Below are positions 34,775 to 44,245 of a DNA stretch of 64,000 nucleotides, piece after piece. Source of the DNA: Dyadobacter sp. CY326 (GTDB lineage: Bacteria; Bacteroidota; Bacteroidia; Cytophagales; Spirosomataceae). Where the stretch lies: positions 806,001 through 870,000 of the forward strand of contig NZ_JAJUXI010000003.1 of NCBI RefSeq assembly GCF_021390515.1, given 5' to 3'. The notes beneath the pieces were generated by a model. It did not search any database. It had not been told where the DNA came from and worked only from the letters and a program-made list of their open reading frames with translations. Position 1 is the first letter of the stretch. Each line of letters starts with the position of its first letter. The position numbers and the translations under genes were made by a program.

Positions 34775-35296
34775 TTAGACGCTTTTTATTTCAATTTTGT
34801 TTGTTTGGCTATCGTACGTCATTGTCAGATGTCTATCCCAATTTGAAAATTCGTCACAAGTAAATTCAAGTTTGTAGTTATCCCAGATTTTAAACTTAAT
34901 CATGTCCAATTGGATTGGACTTTTGATAGGCTCTTTATCTTTAATACTTTCCGTCACTTTTTCAATGTCGTAATAGTCAGAGAGAATAAAGTCCCCATTC
35001 GGAGTAACTGTCAAATTTTGATATTGTGGCTGGTCTTCTAAATCTGTTATATTTCCTGTTCGCCTGTCTAGTTGGTATAAGTAGTCTGATGTCAAAATTA
35101 AGATAATATATCTGACTTTCGAGACAGCAACTTGTCTTGGAAAACCACGAAATTGCCCACACCATTCTGAATAGTCATCATTTATAAACCTTATAAAGGT
35201 CCAACTTTGAGAATTCCATTGACTTTCATTATCGTAAATTCTTTCGCTGTATTCTCCCGAATATGGTTGACTTATTATTTCTGCTTCAATTATCAT
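34775..35296 (-). CDS. Hypothetical cytoplasmic protein
   Basis: 173 residues, no signal peptide or membrane segment, rich in aromatic residues and beta strands: EWCGQFRGFPRQVAVSK, YIILILTSDYLYQLDR, TVTPNGDFILSDY. The strand pattern resembles proteins with WD/kelch-like blades or the immunity-protein-like singletons common in Bacteroidetes, but I cannot assign a family. The coding sequence is AT-richer than the neighbours, which fits recent gain. Confidence 0.6.
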   Translation of the reverse strand: MIIEAEIISQPYSGEYSERIYDNESQWNSQSWTFIRFINDDYSEWCGQFRGFPRQVAVSKVRYIILILTSDYLYQLDRRTGNITDLEDQPQYQNLTVTPNGDFILSDYYDIEKVTESIKDKEPIKSPIQLDMIKFKIWDNYKLEFTCDEFSNWDRHLTMTYDSQTNKIEIKSV

Positions 35297-35346
35297 TTGT
35301 GGTGTAGGTCTTTAATGACCTAATATTTTTTAAATATGCGAGATTT

Positions 35347-35510
35347 CTGGCTGTGGCCGGCGTTGCTTCCTCGGTGGTTGGTCTTTGGGCTGATCAGTCG
35401 GCCGTTGTCTGCCGTCTTGCGGCTCACGATCAGCTGCGCATGCATGTGGCTCCCTTCCTACCCTTGCCGCGTTGACGGAGAACCTGCTTCACATGCGGTC
35501 TCCATGGGTG
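35347..35510. other. GC-rich island of unknown nature
   Basis: About 160 bp of markedly higher GC content inside AT-rich surroundings, containing no convincing gene. It includes an RNA-like hairpin at 35477-35503 (GGAGA…TCTCC with inner CC/GG and GC/GC pairs and loop TTCACAT). The flanking 35297-35346 and 35511-35822 hold no recognised gene. It could be the remnant of a mobile element or a structured RNA. Confidence 0.4.
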
Positions 35511-35822
35511 TAATATCTGTAAAAAAAACTCCTGGGGCCATTTGTGAGATTTATTATCTGTTAAAGAGTAAACGGAGAAGTAATGGATTGCATTTTTTAA
35601 TAGATTTTTTGCCTATTTATCAATTGGCTGCCACTCCACTTTTTTGAAGTAAACCTTATTGAATTTCGGTGAAAAGAACACTAAATAAAAGCTCCAAGAA
35701 CTTCGGTAAGTTGTCGGGTAACTTGTCATAATGTGATGTGTTGGTTGCTTCATATTTATTACAAGACGTTCCGAACCATATGGTTGTGTCGTTGTAATTA
35801 TTTCCTCAGATCTTGTTAGTAC

Positions 35823-36373
35823 TGGATTGGTGTAAACATCACGCAAAGTCACAATTGCATCGTTGTCAAGAAGCAGTCCCAGATGCCGAAGTCCGCTGTC
35901 ATAAGTCTCTTGCAGACGCTCTATTTTCCTTCCAAAAAGTGCCTACCTTCAACCGACTGGATTATGGCCGGCTGCTGCTTCTTCTGCGCATCGGCAACAC
36001 ACCCATATTCAAAGCACGCTTCAAGCCGTTTTTTTCAAGGATTTTGTCCATCGAAGCCATCCCATTCTTGAAACGTTCATAGCCATCACCAGGATTGCGC
36101 AGCTCGGGACGGTCAACAGAAAATGTCATGCAAATAGCCGATAAGCCCGAAAGTTTTGTTTCCTGGGCCAGGTCAATATCCGGCCCAGGGAATTCGGCGG
36201 CAGCGAGAGGAACATCAATGTGGTTGTGCGTGTCGACCCCATTGTGTCCGCTACGATCTTCGCCACCTTTGGGTTAAGCTTGTCTGCTGCCAGCGACATA
36301 ATGGGGTAATCATTCAAGCAGCACCTACGCCTGAGACAGAGGTTATGAAATCCCGCCGCGAATATTGAGTTTT
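35823..36373 (-). pseudogene. Membrane dipeptidase (peptidase M19) pseudogene with Tat signal
   Basis: Reading the minus strand through frame changes gives YSRRDFITSVSGVGAA (twin-arginine signal), PKVAKIVADTMG, then FPGPDIDLAQETKLSGLSAI, CMTFSVDRPELRNPGDGYER, FKNGMASMDKILEKNGLKRA, AIIQSVEGRHFLEG, ERLQETYDSGLRHLGLLLDN and DAIVTLRDVYTNP. That is the order of the membrane dipeptidase family, with the catalytic Glu in QSVEG. The start codon is lost, there are at least five frame or stop lesions, and the C-terminal half is absent after TNP, where unrelated DNA begins. Confidence 0.8.
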
Positions 36374-36534
36374 AAATTTCTTCACTATTTAAATTGGTAG
36401 GGCTGATAAAAAAGAAAACTACTCAGAATTAGCCAAATTTAGGTTTCTATGACTAAAAGCTGGTATTGCCAGCAACGCTGCTGACATACTGTTGTCATTT
36501 CCGCATTATAATTTTGAGAGAAAGATTCCATCCT

Positions 36535-36915
36535 ATGAAATTTGCATCCATCCGAATTATCACCGCAGACATCCAGCCTCTTATTGCATTCTATGAACAA
36601 ATTACGGGTTTATCCGTTATTCAGTATACAGAGGATTTCGCAGAATTACACACCTCATCAATCGTACTGTCAATCGCCAGTACCCGGACTTTGGAGCTTT
36701 TTGAAGGAAGTCATCTGGCCGCCCCGGCATCCAATCAATCGGTCATTTTAGAGTTTCGCGTAGACGATGTAGACGCAGAATATCATAAGCTGGCAGACCT
36801 TCATAGCGCTAATATTGTTCAAGCACCAACTACAATGCCCTGGGGAAACCGCTCTATGTTATTCCGCGATCCTGATGAAAACCTTGTAAACTTTTTTACG
36901 CCTGTCACTCGGTGA
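36535..36915 (+). CDS. VOC-family (glyoxalase/bleomycin resistance-like) protein
   Basis: 126 residues from ATG 36535 (MKFASIRIITADIQPLIAFY); an upstream extension to 36466 is not family-like. Two beta-alpha-beta-beta-beta modules are visible: IQPLIAFYEQITGL…FAELHT and FRVDDVDAEYHKL…GNRSMLFRDPDENLVNFFTP. A Glu/His pattern compatible with metal binding is only partly conserved (ELHT, ELFEG, NFF), so it may be a binding rather than catalytic member. The product of this fold is often a drug-binding or lyase enzyme. Confidence 0.85.
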   Translation: MKFASIRIITADIQPLIAFYEQITGLSVIQYTEDFAELHTSSIVLSIASTRTLELFEGSHLAAPASNQSVILEFRVDDVDAEYHKLADLHSANIVQAPTTMPWGNRSMLFRDPDENLVNFFTPVTR

Positions 36916-37525
36916 TTAAATGGAAGACCACATTAAATGCTAGCACGCAGATCTGATTCAAAGACAAATTGAGAATGATTTGTTTTTATCAGGCGCGGAC
37001 ACCTTTTGTAAAAGCCAACCAAAGTCGGATACATATACCAAATCGTCAACGCTTTTCATGACGGGTCTTATTAGGAAGTAAAATTTAAGATGCCCGTTAG
37101 CAGCTTTATTGTAAACTTTTAACCATTCACCGCAAACAGGAAAGATTTATATCCATCGCTCAGTTTACATTTAAACGACGGTTTCCGCGTACGCTCGTAA
37201 ATGACTAAGGGGAACGAGAATCATTGACCCTAGCTTACCGATGCCCATGCAAAATTTGAATAAACGTATACCTTTAAGAGCTGAGAGGCTTTCTGTTTTT
37301 TACAAACGAATCTCGCCAGGCACTGAATATCATTGCCACATGTTTTGGCGGCAGGACAATGACGGCCAAGATCCAATGGGTATAATATGGGGGTTGGGAA
37401 GCCTTCAACGCTTAAGCCAGCTAAACTGGAAGTGTAGATTAAAAATTTTCTGAAAAACGAAAATAAGAGCTACATTACTTTTAGATAGAGGAATACAAAT
37501 GTATCTGACTTTTATTAAAGAAATC
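36916..37525. other. Intergenic region with no recognised gene
   Basis: About 600 bp between the two VOC genes. A 70-codon frame at 37241-37453 lacks family pattern. No repeats, RNA genes or IS ends recognised. Confidence 0.5.
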
Positions 37526-37915
37526 ATGACAAGAACAGGACCTATAACGCATTTTGCTCCAGAACTACATATTCCCAATGGGACAATTGAAATTGATTTC
37601 TACAAAAAATTCGGAGCAACTGAAAATTTTTGCCTTCGTAACGATGATGGAAGCATTCACGTAGTTGAATTAGAAATTAACGGGGCAATTTTTCATTTGC
37701 ATGAAACAATGCGTGAGGCTCTTGAACCTATAAGTGCTAAAGGAGTAACAGCGATCATTGGATTATTTGTTGCTAATGTAGACGCAGTAATGAATAAAGC
37801 TATTCAAGCGGGAGCAACAGAGATTAGTCCTACAACAGATCATGATTATGGCTACCGACAAGGCATGTTTAAAGATCCTTTTGGACACTATTGGCAAATT
37901 CAGAAAAGGATCTAG
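37526..37915 (+). CDS. VOC-family protein, PhnB-like
   Basis: 129 residues from ATG 37526 (MTRTGPITHFAPELHIPNGT); an ATG at 37499 would add nine residues. The PhnB/YycE-type order is HIPNGTIEIDFYKKFGA, FHLHETMREAL, GLFVANVDAVMNKAIQAGA and GYRQGMFKDPFGHYWQIQKR, the last being the characteristic C-terminal strand with DPFGHxW. Function is unknown; related proteins bind small molecules. Codon use is AT-rich compared with core genes upstream. Confidence 0.85.
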   Translation: MTRTGPITHFAPELHIPNGTIEIDFYKKFGATENFCLRNDDGSIHVVELEINGAIFHLHETMREALEPISAKGVTAIIGLFVANVDAVMNKAIQAGATEISPTTDHDYGYRQGMFKDPFGHYWQIQKRI

Positions 37916-37986
37916 ATGACTAGTACAACAGCATTGCCGGTGACAGGGTGTTATTGAAAACGGTGCCAGTTGACATTCTTCTAAAC

Positions 37987-38469
37987 CTCTCTTTCTCTGC
38001 TGCGTAACCGCAAAATCGGTCCAATCCTTGACGAACTTAAAAAAGGGGATGTGATTTTACATAGTGAATTTCCCGACTTGGAAGATCTATGCTTGAAGCG
38101 ATGGAGATTATATCGATCGCCATGCAGAAGGGAATCAGGATCTACACAGTAAAAGGCGCCTGGCAACTTGATGATTCTATTCAAAGTTATGGTCATGGTT
38201 TTTGCCATGGCATCGGAGATTGAGGGAGACACCTTATCAGCAAGCGGACAAAGGAGTCGTTAGCCGCCAAGAAACTTTCTGGAATAAAACCAGGCAGGCC
38301 GACTGGCCCAGGCAAAAGTAAGCTCGATCAGTTAAGGCCTGAGATTGAAGCGTTGCTGCTCAGCGGTTCGAGTCAGAAGTACATTGCTGACCGTTACCGA
38401 GTGACTGAGGCTACTTTGTCCAATTGGATTAAAAAGAATAGTATCAAAAAGTACCAGAGAGCAGCATAA
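37987..38469 (+). pseudogene. Serine recombinase (DNA invertase, Mpi/Pin type) pseudogene
   Basis: Reading through frameshifts gives LLRNRKIGPILDELKKGDVI, LHSEF, SMLEAMEIISIAMQKGIRIY, TVKGAWQLDDSIQS, MVMVFAMASEIE, LISKRTKESLAAKKLSGIKP and then, in one clean frame, GRPTGPGKSKLDQLRPEIEA and KYIADRYRVTEATLSNWIKK, ending in TAA at 38467-38469. These are the resolvase catalytic core and the Hin-like HTH. The N-terminal quarter with the nucleophilic Ser is missing and at least three frameshifts are present, so it is inactive. Confidence 0.85.
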
Positions 38470-38606
38470 GTATAACGGCATTACATATTCAATAACACAA
38501 TTGGGGAAAAATGTCATTGTTCTGAGGGCATTGACAAGCTGCAGGCCTTAAAAGGATGCATAATTCTGTGGCCCTCGGTCAGTAACGGCTGGTATATGGT
38601 TTGTGA

Positions 38607-40052
38607 CTAATATGCGTTGGCAGCCGGTAGTAGCTTATTTATTTTGGCAGCAGCTCCACTACTAGGACGACTGGTAAAATTCTCGGCTATGTTACCATCA
38701 GGGTCAATAAGCACATAGTGAGGATATACATTAACTCCAAATTTCTCTTCTAACTTTCGTCCCCAAGCTGAATTGGCGTAAAGATTAAGCGTTTTAAGTC
38801 CATTGCCTTTGATCATTTCAAGCCACCTTCCCTTTGGACTTCGTGTGCAAATGCTGATGATTTGAACACGCTTATCTTTAAAGTTTTCTACCAGCTCGTT
38901 TTCAAAAGGGAATTCTTTGATGCATCCTTTGCAACCAACAAACCAAAAACTAAGATATACTACTTTTCCTTTGAACTGTTCGAGTGAAATAAGCGAATCC
39001 TCGCTGTTCACCAAGAAGAAATTTGGGCTGCTCTTTCCGGTACTTAACAAATTAACCCTTTGTGAAGCTCGCTCTTTTAAATAAATGGCAAGGTGACTAT
39101 TAACTTCGGAGATCGGGAAACTTTCTAATTTCTTTTCAATATCCTGGGGCTTATTATTCAATGCTTCACTGGTCAAAAAGATCGTAAAAAACTCTCCAAT
39201 TCTTTTTCCGAGGATCTCGACATTCTTCTGATAGTTAGGCGAATTTGTACTTTTTGCCTGTTTGCCATCAACTATTTTATCCGATCTGTATCTGACATAC
39301 TCTCGCAAAAAATTCAAGTATTCATAGTCATTTTGCGCACCAGCGTTTCTAATCGGCACTCCTGCGAGAAAACTAAAATAACCTTCAGGAGCTTTTTCAC
39401 GTTGTTGCCAAACATCTCGTTTATAATTGTATGCATAAAATCGAAGCCAGGCATTTGAATATCTGATTGCATCCAATTCAAATCTGAAAAACCAGGGTGG
39501 AAGCATTTTTTTTGACTGCTCTTCAAAAAAAACCTGTTCGAGGGCATGCAGACTATCTGCCGCAATTGCAAACTGAGAAAGGTTACCCTCACTGACACCT
39601 GCATTCATGATCTGTTGGCCAATTGATATCGGGAAATTTGCGGACTTAGCTTGATAGTAATCCTGCACGGTTTTACTTCGTCCTTCTATTACATATTTTA
39701 CCTTTTCATTTAGACGATCAATGCTGAGATAAATGGTATCTGCGGGGATCATGAACACATGAATTTTTGTGTCGTTTATGGTTATAAAGCCTTCCTGAGG
39801 AATGTAAACGGGACACGACATCCAAAGTGTGTTCTTTTTTGATGATAACGTATCAACTACTTCGGAATAACTATATGCAGGAAATGAATGAAATATTTCG
39901 GCTGAAACCGGTAAATCCGCAGTTGGGTTATTGTAAGACAATCTAATGGTAACCGAGCCTTCCATATCCAGCTCCCGGGCAGATGAATAGCTTCCTGTAA
40001 GCAAAAGCAGAAAGTTGAAACAAATGAGACGTTGCAATATCAGCATAGCCAT
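38607..40052 (-). CDS. TlpA/ResA-like exported thioredoxin-family protein
   Basis: 481 residues with a signal peptide ending near 25 (LLLLTGSYSSA). The N-terminal 300 or so residues form a DUF4369-like beta region and helical linker, as in Bacteroidota TlpA homologues. The C-terminal 140 residues are a redoxin domain: SPNFFLVNSEDSLISLEQFK, GKVVYLSFWFVGCKGC (CxxC active site as CKGC, where the usual WCxPC Trp/Pro are replaced), RVQIISICTRSP, YPHYVLIDPDGN. The altered active site may change redox potential. It acts in the periplasm on disulfides; the partner is unknown. Confidence 0.85.
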   Translation of the reverse strand: MAMLILQRLICFNFLLLLTGSYSSARELDMEGSVTIRLSYNNPTADLPVSAEIFHSFPAYSYSEVVDTLSSKKNTLWMSCPVYIPQEGFITINDTKIHVFMIPADTIYLSIDRLNEKVKYVIEGRSKTVQDYYQAKSANFPISIGQQIMNAGVSEGNLSQFAIAADSLHALEQVFFEEQSKKMLPPWFFRFELDAIRYSNAWLRFYAYNYKRDVWQQREKAPEGYFSFLAGVPIRNAGAQNDYEYLNFLREYVRYRSDKIVDGKQAKSTNSPNYQKNVEILGKRIGEFFTIFLTSEALNNKPQDIEKKLESFPISEVNSHLAIYLKERASQRVNLLSTGKSSPNFFLVNSEDSLISLEQFKGKVVYLSFWFVGCKGCIKEFPFENELVENFKDKRVQIISICTRSPKGRWLEMIKGNGLKTLNLYANSAWGRKLEEKFGVNVYPHYVLIDPDGNIAENFTSRPSSGAAAKINKLLPAANAY

Positions 40053-40359
40053 GATGTTGAGAATTGAATATATACCTAAGTTAATAGTTATTTACTAACT
40101 TCTAAATATCTTGTGTCGCTGAGCTCTAATTCGTATCAAGCACGGTCTTTTGAAAGCTTGACGGGATAGAATTTGTGGCAAGTGCAGGTGCTAATCAGAG
40201 CTCAGGTATTCCACCGATTTTTACAAGCAGCAATTGCGATAGACAAAATCTATTAATACGCGTAGCTACTTAATAATACGCGATCTCAGTACCAGTATCA
40301 CTGGCCAAAAACGTACAAGTAGTGTTCAATAGCGAACATGAGAGCCCTATAAATCTGCC

Positions 40360-40393
40360 TTTGCAAGCCTTTACTGTTATGGCATTATATTTG
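40360..40393 (+). promoter_or_regulatory. Bacteroidota-type promoter of the padR-permease operon
   Basis: TTTG at 40360-40363 and TATATTTG at 40386-40393, an exact TAnnTTTG, 22 bases apart. This fits the sigma-ABfr -33/-7 pattern and sits about 43 bp before the padR ATG. Confidence 0.65.
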
Positions 40394-40402
40394 TTAAACA
40401 AA
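40390..40402 (+). promoter_or_regulatory. Probable PadR operator overlapping the -7 box
   Basis: Dyad TTTGTT-A-AACAAA, symmetric except for the centre base, overlapping the end of the TATATTTG box, where a bound repressor would block initiation. Confidence 0.5.
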
Positions 40403-40435
40403 CAACAATGATATAAATCTTCAAGCAAAGATTAA

Positions 40436-40762
40436 ATGGCAAGAGCATATCTGGGAGAATTTGAGGAGCTCGTTCTCCTAACGGTTGCAGTGCTGGATTC
40501 AGACGCGTACGGGGTAACCATTGCAGCTGAACTGAACCGGCGAACCGAAAGACCTGTAAGCCTGAGCGGAGTTCACGTAGCGTTATATAGGTTAGAAGAA
40601 AAAGCTTTTGTCAGTTCGGAGTTAGGTAGTCCCACAGCCGCCCGTGGCGGGAGGCGAAAACGCATATTTACTGTTACTACGCTTGGCAAACACATGTTAT
40701 CGGATATGCGTGAGCTTAGAAATCAACTCTGGGAATCAATCCCTTTACCATTTATCTACTGA
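40436..40762 (+). CDS. PadR-family transcriptional regulator
   Basis: 108 residues. Winged-helix of the PadR family: GEFEELVLLTVAVLDSDAYGVTIAAEL, recognition part PVSLSGVHVALYRLEEKAFV, wing GSPTAARGGRRKRIFTVTTLG, with a short C-terminal helix. It is two bases from the start of the permease gene, so the two are one operon. PadR regulators next to permease-prefix ABC exporters usually repress them; the dyad over the promoter supports this. Confidence 0.92.
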   Translation: MARAYLGEFEELVLLTVAVLDSDAYGVTIAAELNRRTERPVSLSGVHVALYRLEEKAFVSSELGSPTAARGGRRKRIFTVTTLGKHMLSDMRELRNQLWESIPLPFIY

Positions 40763-40764
40763 TC

Positions 40765-43449
40765 ATGGCCGAGCAACTTTCAGAGCCTACTCCTCCCAAC
40801 TGGGCTAATTTCTTTTTCAAGTGGACATGCCCTTCGGAGCAGCACGAAGAAATCATAGGTGATTTACACGAACAGTTTACAATTGATGCATCTGCACTTG
40901 GAGAGGCTGTCGCCCGAAGACGGTACCTTATACAAGTGCTAAAATTCTCACTGCCTTACTTTCTTAAACGCAAGATAAATGCCCTAAGCGAACCGGCCAC
41001 GTACCCCACACCGTTTTTTGTTAATCCGGATATGATCAAAAATTACTTCAAAATTGCCTTCAGAAGCTTTGGAAAAAACAAAGGCTATACGCTGATCAAC
41101 GTTTTAGGGCTGTCATTGGGATTGACCATAACCATGCTTATTTCTTTATGGGTTTGGGATGAATGGATGTTCAATAAATCCAGTAAAAACCATCAATATG
41201 TAGGACGTGTCATGTTACATTCCGCTCAAAACGGCAGCATCGTCAGTTCGCCCAATATGCCATTTCCCTTAGCTGCCGAGCTCCGAGAAAACTTTTCGGC
41301 AGATTTTCAAAACGTAGCGATCTCATGGGATACACAGGATTACAGCTTACTCTCGGGCGAAAACAAATTCAGAAAAAAGGGCCGGTTCATGGAGCCCGAT
41401 GGCGCAAAGATTCTTCCTCTTGAAATGCTTAAAGGAAGCAACACGGCCCTAACAAATCCCTCCCATTTATTGCTATCAGAATCTGCCGCATTATCAATTT
41501 TTGGCACACGTCAGCCAATTGGTCAGATTTTGAAGATTGATAATGAACTGGAGGGAATGGTAGCTGGCGTTTATAAAGATTTTCCTCAAAATTCAGACTA
41601 CTATGACTTATCGTTTATAGCACCCTGGAAGTTGTTTGCATCAGGCAAAAGGATGCAGTGGGTCAATGATCTGAAAGATAACTGGAATGTAAATACTTTC
41701 GAAATTCTCGTTCAGACACAACAAAACAGTTCTATTGAAACGGCATCCGAAAAGATAAAGCATGTTTTACTCAGACACATTAAGGAGAGTAAGCATGCCG
41801 CCCCGATACCTTCATTATCCCTGCACCCGATGGACAAATGGCACTTGTATTCTACTTGGGAAAACGGCCGCAACACCGAGGGTCAGATCTATTATGTCAA
41901 ATTATTTGCTGCCATAGCGATTTTTATCTTGCTGCTGGCCTGCATTAATTTTATAAACCTGAGCACAGCCCGCTCCGGCCAGCGGGCAAGGGAAGTCGGC
42001 GTTCGAAAAGCTATTGGGTCAAAGCGCGGCCAACTTATAGTCCAATTCATTGCTGAGTCATTTATAATGGTTGCCTTTTCCATGTTGGTTGCTCTGCTGT
42101 TAGTACAATTGACCCTACCCCAGTTCAATGCAATTGCCGATAAGAAAATCGGCGCTCTTATGACAAACGGAGCTGCATTCAACATACACCTATTATTTAT
42201 TGGTGCAGCATTCTGTGTTTTGGTAAGCCTTGTTGCCGGGGGCTATCCCGCGCTCTACCTGTCCTCTTTCAAACCAGTTAATATCCTGAAATCTGGCTCG
42301 GCAAGCACTGCGAGGGTTTCTTCTCTGCCAAGAAAAATACTTGTCGTATTACAATTTACAATCTCCATTTCGTTAGTCATTGGTACCGTAGGGGTATTTC
42401 GCCAGATTCAATTTGGGCAAAGCAGGGAAACTGGTTACGATCGGAATGGACTAATTTATGTAAAGATTCCGCCTGCTACTAAATCTCTAGAAGCACTAAA
42501 AAATGACTTGCTACAATCCGGCATGATCGCATCGGTAGCACAATCCTCAGGTCCCGTTACTGATATACTATCAAATTCTAGAGGATTTTCCTGGCAGGGA
42601 AAGTCGGCCATTGATCAGGACGACTTTGCAGTGATCGCAGCTTCACATCGCTATGGCGAAACGGTTGGCTGGCGGATTCTTCAGGGAAGAGACTTTTCGA
42701 CCGACTTTGTTTCTGATTCATCCGCCATTATTATCAACCAGTCTGCTGTTAAATATATGGGGCTTGACAATCCGGTTGGCAAAACAATCAGGTGGAAAGA
42801 CGGCACGTTCAATGATTCGGAATACCATATTGTAGGCGTGGTGCAAGATATGATCATGCAGTCGCCATACGAACCTGTGAAGCAGACCATCTATTTTATG
42901 ACCTATGCACCTAATTACTTATATATCAAATTAACTCCTGGCGTAAGTGTAGCCAGTGCTTTTTCAAAAATACGTCCGCTATTTGATCAACATGTACCTG
43001 GCACTTTGTTGGATTTCCAGCTTGCTAACCAGCAATACGATATAAAGTTCAAGGTTGAAAACCGTGTGGGTAAATTGAGTTTTCTTTTTGCTGTGGTGGC
43101 CATTTGTATATCATGTCTGGGCATATTTGGTTTGGCCGCCTTTACTGCCGAGCAAAGGCGAAGCGAAATCGGGATACGCAAAGTTCTGGGCGCTTCCATT
43201 GCAAGTGTATGGAAATTGATTTCGAAGGACTTTGTGTACCTAACTTTGATTGCCATTGTCATTGCAATACCGGTAAGCTATTACTTCCTGTCCCAGTTGT
43301 TGGCAAAGTATCATTATCGTTCCAATATTCCCTGGTGGATTTTTGGCGGATCAGGATTGGCCGCGCTCACACTTACAATTTTCACCGTGAGTTATCAGGC
43401 AATAAAAGTAGCCCTTACAGATCCGGTAAAAGCGCTTCGTTCAGAGTAG
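40765..43449 (+). CDS. FtsX/MacB-type ABC transporter permease with permease-prefix domain 2
   Basis: 894 residues. Residues 1-85 (PPNWANFFFKWTCPSEQHEE, IIGDLHEQF) form the permease prefix domain 2 that commonly accompanies a PadR regulator. Then come two FtsX units: TM helix near 105-125 (LINVLGLSLGLTITMLISLW), a MacB periplasmic core domain, TM helices near 385-500 (ARSGQRAREVGVRKAIGSKR cytoplasmic loop), and a second copy with TM at 525-545, core domain and TM at 775-885 (RRSEIGIRKVLGASIASVWK loop). The ATP-binding subunit is not next to it. The likely role is export or mechanotransmission of an unknown substrate such as a peptide or antibiotic. Confidence 0.92.
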   Translation: MAEQLSEPTPPNWANFFFKWTCPSEQHEEIIGDLHEQFTIDASALGEAVARRRYLIQVLKFSLPYFLKRKINALSEPATYPTPFFVNPDMIKNYFKIAFRSFGKNKGYTLINVLGLSLGLTITMLISLWVWDEWMFNKSSKNHQYVGRVMLHSAQNGSIVSSPNMPFPLAAELRENFSADFQNVAISWDTQDYSLLSGENKFRKKGRFMEPDGAKILPLEMLKGSNTALTNPSHLLLSESAALSIFGTRQPIGQILKIDNELEGMVAGVYKDFPQNSDYYDLSFIAPWKLFASGKRMQWVNDLKDNWNVNTFEILVQTQQNSSIETASEKIKHVLLRHIKESKHAAPIPSLSLHPMDKWHLYSTWENGRNTEGQIYYVKLFAAIAIFILLLACINFINLSTARSGQRAREVGVRKAIGSKRGQLIVQFIAESFIMVAFSMLVALLLVQLTLPQFNAIADKKIGALMTNGAAFNIHLLFIGAAFCVLVSLVAGGYPALYLSSFKPVNILKSGSASTARVSSLPRKILVVLQFTISISLVIGTVGVFRQIQFGQSRETGYDRNGLIYVKIPPATKSLEALKNDLLQSGMIASVAQSSGPVTDILSNSRGFSWQGKSAIDQDDFAVIAASHRYGETVGWRILQGRDFSTDFVSDSSAIIINQSAVKYMGLDNPVGKTIRWKDGTFNDSEYHIVGVVQDMIMQSPYEPVKQTIYFMTYAPNYLYIKLTPGVSVASAFSKIRPLFDQHVPGTLLDFQLANQQYDIKFKVENRVGKLSFLFAVVAICISCLGIFGLAAFTAEQRRSEIGIRKVLGASIASVWKLISKDFVYLTLIAIVIAIPVSYYFLSQLLAKYHYRSNIPWWIFGGSGLAALTLTIFTVSYQAIKVALTDPVKALRSE

Positions 43450-43714
43450 TGTTTCTAATTAATTTCTTACATACAAAACACCATTTAGTGTATCTATGAA
43501 AGGTCAGTATTAACAGATACCAGTGACTTGGCAAGTACGAGATAACGTACTCTGAAGACAATTGAATGAACTCGGCTGTACAAATTATTTCTGTTAAAAT
43601 AGTGCAAAATAATGCTAAATTTCACAGTAATTCAATGCAACATTCTTTAATTAGTGTATTAAAAAATATCAGATCAGAAGATCAGTACTCTGAATTTAAC
43701 CATATTACTTTCCT

Positions 43715-44180
43715 ATGAACAGGTTTATTATAAAGACAAATGACTTTAATAAGCCGTATATGGATTTTACGATCAATGTACGCTATTCTAGCTTTGCTCA
43801 TTTTATATATTATGGACTTATAAAAAATTTGAAAACGGTTTTCTTTGGATTGGTATTCTCTTGCTATTCTGATGGTACTTGCATTTTTTACAATACCCGT
43901 CGATGAACTTACTCTAGATAAGGACCATCTTTACTTCGAGAAAAAATCGATACTCCCCTTTTTCAATAAGACAGTAAAACACCAAGTTTCTAAAATACAG
44001 CAGATTGGAGTTGGTGGGAATTCTGCAAGAATTGGAACGTATGCACTTCTTAATCCCAGAATTTGTAGAAGCAAAATAGAAATAATCTTTAAAGATAAAA
44101 CCTCTAAAATTTACGATTTATCTATTTCAAAAAAAGACTCAAAAGAAATAGCAAATAAGATAAGACAGTTAATAAGTTAA
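43715..44180 (+). pseudogene. Small membrane protein with PH-like tail, probably frameshifted
   Basis: Two overlapping frames together read as one protein. MNRFIIKTNDFNKPYMDF and YYGLIKNLKTVFFGLVFS come from frame 43715-43906. LAILMVLAFFTIPVDELTLD, KDHLYFEKKSILPFFNKTVK and KIYDLSISKKDSKEIANKIR come from 43845-44180. The second frame begins only with a TTG and continues the hydrophobic helix of the first, so a one- or two-base change near 43855 seems to have split the gene. The tail resembles bacterial PH-like domains. If the shift is a sequencing error the gene would be intact at about 155 residues. Confidence 0.5.
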
Positions 44181-44245
44181 ATTATCTACATCAAATAACC
44201 TTCGTGTGTTTTTGCAGTTTTGGGTACATTCCTTAATACTTCTAA

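Larger units (their letters stand above)
40053..40435 (+). other. Regulatory region upstream of the padR-permease operon
   Basis: About 380 bp. It contains a direct repeat TAATACGCG (near 40253 and 40275) and the promoter/operator described separately. No gene is evident. Confidence 0.5.

Noticed and set aside
35336..35647. 103-codon frame over the GC-rich island
   Set aside because: Composition is odd (many Trp/Cys/Pro/Arg) and changes abruptly at the island edge; better seen as non-coding insert.
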